A stretch of DNA of 64,000 nucleotides from Closterium sp. NIES-65 (lineage: Eukaryota; Streptophyta; Zygnematophyceae; Desmidiales; Closteriaceae), in assembly GCA_948144175.1 (NCBI GenBank), contig CANXME010002420.1:434001-498000 (forward strand), given 5' to 3'. Below the pieces are notes generated by a model. The model did not search any database, was not told the origin of the DNA, and saw only the letters and a list, made by a program, of their open reading frames with translations. Of the stretch, positions 9,901 through 18,300 are shown piece by piece (within the stretch, counting starts at the first letter, position 1; each line of letters opens with the position of its first letter). The position numbers and the translations under genes were made by a program.

Positions 9901-12900
9901 AGGCTCAGCACCTCTAGCAGGGTGCGAGTCGACAGCTACCTCGGCAGGCTCAACCGGGTCTACCTGAGAGACACCTGAGGGAGCGGCACCCTGAGGGGGA
10001 AGGGGGTCTACCACTGCAGCACCTAGCGCGAGGAAGAGAGGCGGGGGAGGGAGCGGGGCAGTGCGGTAGGGGAAGAGGCGGTAGAAGGGCACGGACTCGT
10101 CAAAAGTGACGTCCTGAGAGGGGAAGACGCGGTGCGAGGCGGGGTGGTAAAACTGCCAGCCAGACGCATCCGGGACAAAGCCAAGAAAGACACAGGGAGC
10201 AGTGCGAGAGGAGAGCTTGTCCGCAGACGTGTCGCAAACAAAAGCTCGGGATCCCCAGACACGGAAGCGTGACGCATCGCCAACCTCCCCCGTCCACAGC
10301 AGTGTGGGCGAGGTCTCCGGAGCGGAGACACGGGGCCAGAGGTTGAGCTGATGCGCAGCGTACCGGACCGCAAACGGCCACAGAAAGTGGGGGGCAGCCG
10401 CGTGGACTAAGGAGGTACGAGCGACCTCCATGATCAAGCCAATGCGGCGCTCAGCAACCCCATTCTGCTGTGGAGAGGCCGCAAGCGTGAACGACTGGTG
10501 AATGCCGTGCTCTGCACAGTAGGCTGCCAAGAGGTCGGAGGAGAACTCGCCACCTCTGTCAGAGTGCAAGCGCAGGACAGGAAACTCCGAGCGAAAACGC
10601 TCTCGCAGCTGAAGACGTGCTCTGCTGATCCAAGGGATCAGAACATCAGGGACTTCACCCTTGGTGCGCAAGGGGAAGACCGTGGTGTAGCGCGAGTAGT
10701 CGTCAACGACGATCAAGAAGTACCTCTCCTGTCCCTGACCACGGACGCGGGCTGGGCCCCACACGTCCATGTGGAGCGTCTGCAAAGGAGCAGTCGTCGG
10801 GGGGAACGAGGAGGAGTGAGGAGCAGCGCGTTGCCGCCCCTCGACACAGGGAAGACAAGGAGGAGCAAGGGAGGGTGGGAGGGGAGGGAGTACCCGAGGA
10901 AGACCAGAGACAAGATACCGGGAGTGCATGCCCCGAAGGCGCTGCACTGACGAGTGACCAAGTCGGTGGTGCCAGAGGACAGTCTTGTGCGCTAGAGAGC
11001 GACACGAGCAGGGGGCAGACAGCTGACCTGACGCAGACGCAGACGCAGACGCCGCTACCTGAGGGGACTCAGTGGTCAGTGTGTACAGGTCCGACCCCGG
11101 CTGCCGAGTGAAGGTAGCCAGGTGACGGCCCGTCCGAGCACACGTGCAGTGTGTCACACGCTCGTAGGCAGGGGTGAACGGGTGAACACCCCCATCCTGA
11201 AGCGCACAACCCGCCACCAAGTTCGTAGAGAACAAGGGGAGGTGGAGACCTGACAGTGTGCCCGACGGGACAGCAGGACAAGGAAGGACAGTGGAGGAGG
11301 TCGCAATGACCGGACCCCCAGAGGGGTCAGCGAGCGAGACAGCGACTGGTCGAGCAAGGGGCTCAAGAGCAGTGCGGTCACGAAAGAAACAGCGCGAAGC
11401 GCCTGAGTCTAGAGTGAAGGTGTGCAGTGCCTCAGTGGACTCAGTAGTACCTGGGGTGGCGGACACACAAGCACCTAGAGCAGTAGCCTCACGAGCACCT
11501 GGGGCAGCAGACACGCAAGCACCTAGGGCTGCAGCCTCACTCGTGCGGATGCCTGGGTCAGGCGGAACACACAGGTACTGGTCCTCCTCTCCACTAATAG
11601 TCAATGCATACATGGCTTTGAGAATAACATCAAAATCAAGAGCATAGATATCGATATCCTTCTTGAGGAGATCAGCCCACTGAGGGAGCTCAGGAGCGTC
11701 AGGAAACTGAGCACGCCACGCGTCATCTAGGCGAGAGAAGCAGCGCTGCGCAGTGTGCGCCCTCCCGCACGTCTGTCCCTTGCGGCGACCAGTGCGGATG
11801 ACGTACGTGCAGCTAAGGCTACCCCCCCCACCCCCGTGCTGTAAGTACCACTCACGAAGCTCCTGGGAGGACTGAGGGTGCTGCGCGCTCTGGCCAGTGC
11901 CAGAGCCTCCACGACCACCACCGCCGCCTCCACCACGACCACCACCGCCTCTGCCGCCTCCACGTCCACTGCCGCCACCACCACCGCCCCCACCCCGGCC
12001 ACCTCCGCCGCCGCTGCCTCCACCACCCCCACCGCTGCCACTAGCCCCTCCAGCCCCGCCACCACCCCCACCGCCGCCACCACCCCCACCACCGCCTCCC
12101 CCGCCGTCACCCCCACCGCCCTTGCCTCCCCTGCCCTTGCCGCTGCGGCGTCCGCTGGGAGCGGACGCAGAGCCGACCTGCTCAGCACCAAGGAGGTCGA
12201 CAGCAGCAGTAGAGGCGTCAGAGGGGAGTAGGGGGGAGGGGGAACACCCCTCGAAGAAAGGGGTGCGGGGGTCGCCACGAGAGGCACCTACAGCTACAAT
12301 ACTCTTCTCAGCTGCAAGTAGTTCCTTCTCTAGGGCGGTAATGGTGAGCTCAGTGGGGCAGCGAGCTAGGAAGTGGTCCCTGACTGTACGCAAAGTGTCA
12401 GGGAGGCGGGTGACTAGGTGGTAGAGAATGAGCCAGAGCGGGGGAGGGTTGGAGGCAAGAAACTCAGCGGGCATGGCTGCACGGAAGCGGGCATCACTAG
12501 TGCGGAGGTGAGTGATGAGGTCAGCGACTGTCTGGAAGGCGGACAGGTCGGGGAACAGGTAGGGAAGCGAGAGGCGGCCTAGTGCAGCTAAGGCCGGGGA
12601 GGAGTAGCGCGCAACTACAGAAGTGTACAGGGCGTGCGCAGTCTGATGCTGGCCAAAGTGCTCGCGCTCGTCTACTGGAAGGGAGTTGCGAATAGCAAAG
12701 CGGGCGCGGGCATCGCGAGTCTGCCACTGTGAGCGAGCAGTAGCAGCAGCAGTAGTAGCAGGAGTAGGGACTGTGCCTATTGCGTGATCGTACAGCGAGA
12801 TATCCTCTCTGGCAGTGAGCTGGAGGAACAGATGCAGATCATCGAGCCAGGTCTCAAACTTAATCGGGCGGCCCTCAGTATCGAACGAGAGAACTGGAGG

Positions 12901-12909
12901 GCTAGCCAT
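6952..12909 (-). CDS. Full-length copia gag-pol polyprotein (1985 aa)
   Basis: One frame carries everything, usual for copia but longer than the common 1300-1450 aa. Approximate domains: gag 1-240; Gly-rich tract 245-345; Cys/His motif (CTYVIRTGRRKGQTCGRAH, then QRCF) around 365-400; protease DSGAS near 500; integrase zinc region (WHHRLGHSS) near 650; integrase core with MDVWGP, HSDRGGEF and NGVAE, the last two spaced as DD35E; GGAEP-rich linker about 1000-1065; reverse transcriptase from about 1490 with YVDDLVFA near 1655; RNase H with TGHSDASWADD near 1825 and a C-terminal TKHIALRYF segment. The peptide QLREWY occurs three times, once before the Cys/His motif and twice in the linker. The added length is Gly-rich and linker sequence. 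Start chosen by alignment with the starts of A and C. Confidence 0.95.
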   Translation of the reverse strand: MASPPVLSFDTEGRPIKFETWLDDLHLFLQLTAREDISLYDHAIGTVPTPATTAAATARSQWQTRDARARFAIRNSLPVDEREHFGQHQTAHALYTSVVARYSSPALAALGRLSLPYLFPDLSAFQTVADLITHLRTSDARFRAAMPAEFLASNPPPLWLILYHLVTRLPDTLRTVRDHFLARCPTELTITALEKELLAAEKSIVAVGASRGDPRTPFFEGCSPSPLLPSDASTAAVDLLGAEQVGSASAPSGRRSGKGRGGKGGGGDGGGGGGGGGGGGGGGGGAGGASGSGGGGGGSGGGGGRGGGGGGGGSGRGGGRGGGGRGGGGGGGRGGSGTGQSAQHPQSSQELREWYLQHGGGGGSLSCTYVIRTGRRKGQTCGRAHTAQRCFSRLDDAWRAQFPDAPELPQWADLLKKDIDIYALDFDVILKAMYALTISGEEDQYLCVPPDPGIRTSEAAALGACVSAAPGAREATALGACVSATPGTTESTEALHTFTLDSGASRCFFRDRTALEPLARPVAVSLADPSGGPVIATSSTVLPCPAVPSGTLSGLHLPLFSTNLVAGCALQDGGVHPFTPAYERVTHCTCARTGRHLATFTRQPGSDLYTLTTESPQVAASASASASGQLSAPCSCRSLAHKTVLWHHRLGHSSVQRLRGMHSRYLVSGLPRVLPPLPPSLAPPCLPCVEGRQRAAPHSSSFPPTTAPLQTLHMDVWGPARVRGQGQERYFLIVVDDYSRYTTVFPLRTKGEVPDVLIPWISRARLQLRERFRSEFPVLRLHSDRGGEFSSDLLAAYCAEHGIHQSFTLAASPQQNGVAERRIGLIMEVARTSLVHAAAPHFLWPFAVRYAAHQLNLWPRVSAPETSPTLLWTGEVGDASRFRVWGSRAFVCDTSADKLSSRTAPCVFLGFVPDASGWQFYHPASHRVFPSQDVTFDESVPFYRLFPYRTAPLPPPPLFLALGAAVVDPLPPQGAAPSGVSQVDPVEPAEVAVDSHPARGAEPERAEHERAEPARAEPRGAESGGAETGGAESGGAETGGAETRGAEPGGAESGGAEPGGVAVDCEAPGGPPSSQQLREWYSRYCSLRQGASRARGATGVGTRVSPPRREPPSSPQLREWYARHISLRSGAAGAGVPGVDAAAGAADPGAGGAAATGGAAGGAARTEDPGVGATAGAADPGAGGAAGAAGGAATAAGVEDPASGASAGPEVPAAGVSAGSGVAARPRPYFVPLLQQVLGQPPPPCSPLALECPPSVQSQPQLPPASPLPVPAPYTGPTGGLAERREPASRPVSPASRRASPVRAATTGSRVPRERPPAVPGTHQMALRQSTAPQRVALPSPPASSLPALADPESDSLRAASPTVTRLLATVVTDPSFESAAASALVTELVDFAAACRLDYDASIVAESESVCPPSVGGECALGTDVLEDRQEEFGCLAAALPHLVSMLVAPEGDPDAPDIPTPRSYAEAMAGPYSSQWKSAMDTEMASWKSTGTYVDEVPPPGANIVSGMWIFRVKRPPGSPPVFKARYVARGFSQREGVDFFQTFSPTPKMTTLRVLLHVAAQRDYELHSLDFSTALLQGSLHEEIWLRRPPGFTGSFPPGTQWSLRRPVYGLRQAPRDWHDTLRTTLAALGFAPSTADPSLFLRTDTLLPPFYILVYVDDLVFATSDTAGLAHVKSELQKRHTCIDLGELTSYLGLRITRDRARRTITLTQSHMVQQVLQRFGFTYSSPQSTPLPTGHSLSALPSDESVEPSGPYPELVGCLMYLMTCTRPDLAYPLSILARYVAPGRHRKEHMDAAKRVLRYLCSTSGMGLVLGGRDRPVLTGHSDASWADDQATQRSSQGYTFSLGSGSVSWRSTRSSSVLSSSCEAEIYATAMAAQELRWLTYLLTDLGEQPRSPPVLYVDNKATIALCQEHRLEHRTKHIALRYFLARELQQRGQLLLRYVATEANTADVFTKALPPVDHQRFCTLLGLVPTVPHLLTS
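9725..9910 (-). repeat. GGAEP coding minisatellite in B polyprotein
   Basis: A 15-bp in-frame unit encodes repeats of AEPGG/AESGG/AETGG between integrase and reverse transcriptase. Homologous arrays of differing length sit at the same place in A (840-1135), C (18365-18545), D (24835-25045), E (31090-31435) and F (40190-40440). Confidence 0.85.
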
Positions 12910-13795
12910 AGCTGAAGTAGCAGTAGCAAAAGTAGCAGTAGCAGTAGCAGCAGCAGCAGCAGTAGCAGCAGTAGTAGCAGTAGCAGTAGCAGTGGCAGTA
13001 GTAGTAGCAGTTCAGTACTGGTGCTGCTGCTCAGGTAAGGAGGGCGCGGCTCGGCTAGGACGGCGCGGTTCGGCTAGGGCGGCGCGGCTCGGCTAGGGAG
13101 GCGCGGCTCGGCTAGGGCGGCGCGGTTCGGGTCGGGTCGCGCAGCGCGGCTCGGCCGTAGAGGGGCGAGCGTGGGAGGGGCCGTGAGAGGCAAGCGCGGG
13201 GGGGCCGTTCGAGGGCCGGTCGGTGCTAGCGCGAGGCCATTCGGGGCCGTAGGAGGCTAGCGCGGGGCCTTAAGGGGCCGTGGGAGGCTAGCGCGGGGCC
13301 TGAAGGGGCCGTGGGAGGCTAGCGCGGGGCCTGACGGGGCCGTGGGAGGCTAGCGCGGGGCCTGAAGGGGCCGTGGGAGGCTAGCGCGGGGCCTTACGGG
13401 GCCGTGGGAGGTTAGCGCGGGGGGCACACGGGGCCGTTCGAGGCTAGCGCGGGGCCACGCGGGGCCGTTCGAGGCTAGCGCGGGGCCAATCGGGGCCGTA
13501 GGAGGCTAGCGCGGGGCCGTAGGTGGGCCGTTCGGGGCTAGCGCGGGGCCGTAGGGGGCCGTGAGAGGCTAGCGCGGGGCCGACGCGGGGCCTTAAGGGG
13601 CTAGCGCGGGGTCTTAAGACGGGGCCGTGAGAGGCCGTAAGGGGCGACGCGAGGGGCCGTGAGGGGCCTGAAGGGGCGACGCTAGGAACGAGGCGCACGA
13701 GGGCGCTAGGAAAAAGGCGGCGCACGAGGGCGCGGCTAGCGGAAACGGTGGGCCCTAACGTTCCGGTCCTAGGTGGAACCTAGGCTCGTAATACC
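12910..13795 (-). repeat. Tandem-repeat leader of element B
   Basis: Next to the start codon is an AGC/AGT microsatellite (12910-13015). Beyond it, 13030-13700 holds degenerate units of about 26-28 bp, e.g. GGGGCCGTGGGAGGCTAGCG. The leader ends at the primer site near 13784-13795. It is nearly free of upstream ATG on the sense strand (one seen, near 13249). Confidence 0.8.
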
Positions 13796-13926
13796 TGTCA
13801 GAATGAGAAACAGGAATGGTTGTGACTAGCAGGAACAACAGTACAAATATGAAACCCTAATCTGGTGTACCCCCTAAGGTGTAACCCACTACAGCCTAGA
13901 ACCACATAAACATATAATGTTTGACA
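13796..13926 (-). repeat. 5' LTR of element B (131 bp)
   Basis: Identical by eye to the 3' LTR at 6589-6719. It is flanked on the right by the target duplication gagcc (13927-13931), which then continues J's gag sequence. Confidence 0.96.
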
Positions 13927-14248
13927 GAGCCGCGCTGTGGTTCGTACGGGGCGAAGTTAGGTTGTTGTTGCTGATTTCCTCGTGCGTAGGATGAAGCGTC
14001 GAGGCTCATCGATGTTGCGTTGTTGTTGTTGCTGTTGTCTGACTGCGCAGGTGCCCCTTGTTGGTGTTGTTTGTAGAAGGACATGAAGGAGAAGAATTTC
14101 TCCATCATGTCTGGGTCGAAGGCCGCGATTTTATTTGCGGGAGTTTCTGTAGACCCAGCTGCCGGTCTTGTTGCTGTGCCCTCCTTTGTTTGTAAGCCAG
14201 AGGCAGGAGGTGGAGTAGGAGTAGTGCCGGGAGAGCCGTTAGAGGAGC
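13927..14248 (-). mobile_element. Element J segment: gag N-terminal part
   Basis: Encodes the start of a gag protein closely matching those of H and I (MMEKFFSFMSFYKQHQQG). It lies between the insertion sites of B (left) and C (right). The last five bases, ggagc, are the target duplication of C. Confidence 0.88.
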
Positions 14249-14373
14249 TGTCAAACTTATATCAAATAGCTTGTCTAGGCTATAGTGGGGTAGACACTAT
14301 GGGGTACAGTTTCCTAGGGTTTCCTACATGTACCCAACCTTGTGCTAGTTCATTCATTCCTCATTTCTTCACA
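14249..14373 (+). repeat. 5' LTR of element C (125 bp)
   Basis: Begins TGTCAAACTTATATC and ends TTCTTCACA, followed by the primer site TGGTATAGAGCAGG. Same LTR subfamily as element E. Confidence 0.93.
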
Positions 14374-15314
14374 TGGTATAGAGCAGGTTCCCTAGTGGGA
14401 ACGCTTCCTTGGGCCCACAACTGAATTTTTTTTTCTGACCGGAGCGTCAGTCACTCCTGCCTGAGGCGCGCCTTGTTCGCCGCCCTTCCAGGCCCCTCGC
14501 GGCCCCTAGCGGCCTCGTCGCCGCCCCTACACAGCCCCGTCGCCGCCCCTAGCGGCCCCGTCGCCGCCTCTCTCCCTACGCGGCCTCGTCGCCGCCCCTA
14601 CGCGGCCCCGTCGCCGCCCCTACGCGGCCCCGTCACCGCCCCTAGCGGCCCCGTCGCTGCCCCTACGCGGCCCCGTCGCCGCCCCTAGCGGCCCCGTCGC
14701 CGCCCCTCTACCTACGCGGCCCCGTCGCCGCCCCTACGCGGCCCTGTCGCCGCCCCTAGCGGCCCTCGTCGCCGCCCCTAGCAGCCCCGTCGCCGCTCCC
14801 CTTCCTACGCGGCCCCGTCGCCGCCACTACGCGGCCCCGTCGCCGCCCCTACACGGCCCTATCGCCGCCCCTAGCGGCCCCGTCGCCGCCCCAAACGGCC
14901 CCGTCGCCGCTCCCCTTCCTACGCGGCCCCGTCGCCGCCATTACGCGGCCCCGTCCCCACCTCTACGCGGCCCCGTAGCCGCCCCTAGCGGCCCCGTCGC
15001 CGCTCCCCTCCCTACACGGCCCCGTCGCCGCCCCTAGCGGCCCCATCGCCGCCTCTGCCGGCCCCGTCGCCGCCTCTACCGAGCCGCCCGACAGCCGAGC
15101 CTCCCAACAGCCGAGCCGCCAAGCCGCCCAGCAGCCGAGCCGCCGAGCCGCCCGACAGCCGAGTCGCCCAACAGCCGAGCCGCCGAGCCGCCGAGCCGCC
15201 CAGCAGCCGAGCCGTCGAGCCGCCCTGCAGTCGAGCCACTACTGTTCCTACCGGCGCGCCCCGGCCCTACTTACTCGGACTGGTGAGATCACTCCCTGCT
15301 AGGCCACTACAGTC
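14374..15314 (+). repeat. Tandem-repeat leader of element C
   Basis: From about 14480 to 15080 units of roughly 21 bp such as CGGCCCCGTCGCCGCCCCTA are repeated with small changes. From 15080 to 15240 a second array of GAGCCGCC-type units follows. I see no ATG after the primer site before the gag start at 15315. Confidence 0.8.
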
Positions 15315-18300
15315 ATGGCTACCCCCAGTATCCTTACCTTTGATGCTGAGGGTCGTGCTGTTAACTTTGAGGTCTGGGTCGATGACCTCCAGCTGTTCCT
15401 ACAGTGCGATAGGGCAGACGGACTCTCCCTGTTCAATCTCACTTCTGGTGCCTCCCCTGCCCCGCCTGCTACTGCTGACAGCACTGTTCGCTCACAGTGG
15501 GCCACACGCGATGCTACTGCCCGTCTTGCTGTGCGTCGCCACTTACCAACCACTGAGCGTGCGCACTTTAGCCAGTACAAGAGTGCTAAGACCTTGTACG
15601 ACGCTGTAGTTGCACGCTACTCTTCCCCTGCCACTACTGCGCTGAGCCGCCTCATGCTACCGTACCTGTTCCCTAACCTTGCTGCCTTTCCCACTGTCGC
15701 TGACCTCATTACGCACCTTCGCACTAGTGACACTCGCTACCGCGCTGCGCTTCCTGCTGAGTTCTGTGCCAAGAACCCCCCCCCCATGTACATCACCCTC
15801 TACTACATAGTTACCCGGCTCCCTGACTCCCTTCGCTTACTCAGGGACCACTTCCTCTCAGTTTGCCCCACCACACTCACCGTTGACCTCCTCGAGGAGC
15901 GCCTCCTAGCAGCAGAGAAGAGCATAGTCGCTATATGAGCCTCTCGTTGTGACGCTCGCACCCCCGTCTTTGAGGGGTGTTCCCGTTCCCCCCTCTTGCC
16001 CTCTGTTGCTTCTGCTGCTGCGGCCGACCTCGTTGGTTTTGAGTCGGTCGGCGCTGCGTCTACCCCTAGCGGGAGACGCTGCACCGGCAAGGGCAAGGGG
16101 GGCAAGGGCGCTGGAGGGGCTGGCGGGGCCGGTGGAGGTGGTGGTGGAGGCAGTGGAGGGGGTGGGGGTGGTGGTGGGAGTGGTGGCGGGGGTGGAGGTG
16201 TCGGTGGCAGCAGTGGAGGCGGAGGAGGCGGCGGCGGTGGCGGAGGGAGCGGAGGCGGCGGAGGTGGCGGAGGCGGCGGAGGTGGCGGGGGCGGCAGAGG
16301 TGGCGGAGGCGGCGACGGTAGCGGTGGAGCTGGTCGCCGCTCTGCGCAGAGGAGTGGGTCAGGTGGTGGTCCGCGCCAGCAGCAGCAGCGCAGTCGTGAG
16401 ACCCTGTCCCCTCAGCAGCTTCGTGAGTGGTATGCTGCGCGTCATCGCGGTGGGGGTACTGGTCCCTGCACCTACGTCCTCCGTACCGGCGACCGCGCTA
16501 GTGAGCAGTGGGGGGGCCCGCACTCCACCCAGCGCTGCTTTGTCCGCCTGACGGACGCGTGGCGTCACCAGTTCCCTGACGCCACTGAGATCCCTCGCTG
16601 GGGAGAGCTGTCTAGGGCGGCGGTTTCTATCTTTGATCTTGATTATGATGCTATTCTTGCTGCCATGTATGTTGTGTCTGATAGTGTTGAGGGTGACTGT
16701 TACCTGTGTGTTCCGCCTGACCCGGGCATTGAGGCTGCTGCTCTAGGTGCTGGTGAGACTGCTGCTCTAGGTGCTAGTGCGTCTGCTGCCCCAGGTGCTG
16801 GTGAGTCTGCTCTCTCAGGTACTACGTCGGCTCAGGCCTTACACACCTTCACCCTTGACTCGGGTGCTTCCCGCTCCTTCTTTCGAGACCGCACCACGCT
16901 TACGCCGCTTAGTCGGCCGGTTGCGGTCTCCCTGGCGGACCCCTCTGGGGGTCCTGTCCTTGCTAGCTTCTCCATTGTCTTACCGTGCCCGGCAGCCCCC
17001 TCTGGCACCCTGTCAGGTCTCTACCTCCCCTCGTTCTCTACGAACTTGGTAAGTGGAGCTGATCTACAGCAAAGGGGGGTTGACCAGTTCACTCCTGCGA
17101 GTCAGCGGGTGACCCACTGTACGTGTGCTCGAACGGGCCGACACTTGGCCACGTTCACCCGTCGGCCGGGGTCGAGCCTTTACACACTTACTACTGAGTC
17201 TCCTCCGGCTGCTGAGTCTGGTCAGGTAGCTGCGTCGAGTCAGGTGTTTGCTGCAGCGTCCAGGTCTGGTCCTGAGTCTGCTCCCTGCTCGTGTCGTCTC
17301 CTGTCCCACCAGACTCCCCTTTGGCACCACCGCCTTGGTCATCCCTCCCTGCCTCGTCTCCGAGGCATGGCCTCCCGTGTCCTTGTCTCTGGTCTCCCCC
17401 GGTCTCTCCCTCCCCTACCTCCGAGGCCTGCCCCTACCTGCGTCCCCTGCGTCGAGGGGCGACAGCGCGCCGCCCCTCACTCCTTCGAGTTTCCTCCGAC
17501 AGAGGCTCCGCTGCAGACTCTTCACATGGACGTGTGGGGCCCCGCCCGCGTCCGTGGCCAGGGTCACGAGCGTTACTTCCTGTTGGTGGTTGACGACTAC
17601 TCGTGTTACACCACAGTCTTCCCCTTGCGCAGCAAGGGTGATGTCACTGAGGTGTTGATCGACTGGATCCGCGCAGCTCGTCTCCAGCTCAGAGAGAGTT
17701 TCGGCTCGGACTTTCCTGTTCTGCATCTGCACTCTGACAGAGGCAGGGAGTTTTCCTCTGCCCGTCTGGGAGCCTTCTGTCGTGCACAGGGCATCCGCCA
17801 GACCTTCACGCTTCCGGCCTCTCCACAGCAAAATAGGATTGCTGAGCGCCGCATTGGCATGGTCATGGACGTCGCTCGTACGTCCATGATCCATGCGGCT
17901 GCCCCCCATTTTCTGTGGCCGTTTGCGGTTCAGTACGCAGCGCATCAGCTCAACCTTCAGCCCCGGGTCTCCTTGCCAGAGACCTCCCCCACCTTGCGGT
18001 GGACGGGGAAGGTTGGCGATGCGTCTGCGTTTCGGGTCTGGGGATCTCGGGCGTTTGTCCGCGACTTGTCTGCGGACAAGCTGTCCCCCCGTGCTGTTCC
18101 CTGCGTCTTCCTTGGCTTCCCCCTTGACGCGCCTGGGTGGAAGTTCTACCACCCCACCTCGCGCCGTGTTCTGTCCTCCCAGGACGTCACCTTTGACTAG
18201 TCGGTGCCTTACTACCGTCTTTTCCTCTACTGCACTGCGCCCCTCCCCCCGCCGCCGCTCTTCCTTGCGCCAGGTCCTCCCCCGATAGACCCCCTCCCCC

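Larger units (their letters stand above)
6589..13926 (-). mobile_element. Complete copia element B, looks whole
   Basis: The 7338-bp element is bounded by 131-bp LTRs that are identical by eye and by the 5-bp target duplication gagcc (6584-6588 and 13927-13931). Internal order on the minus strand: primer site (complement of 13784-13795), repeat leader, one uninterrupted polyprotein frame (12909-6952), polypurine tract (complement of about 6720-6740), 3' LTR. Identical LTRs and an open frame mean a very recent insertion. It lies inside the gag region of element J. Confidence 0.97.
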
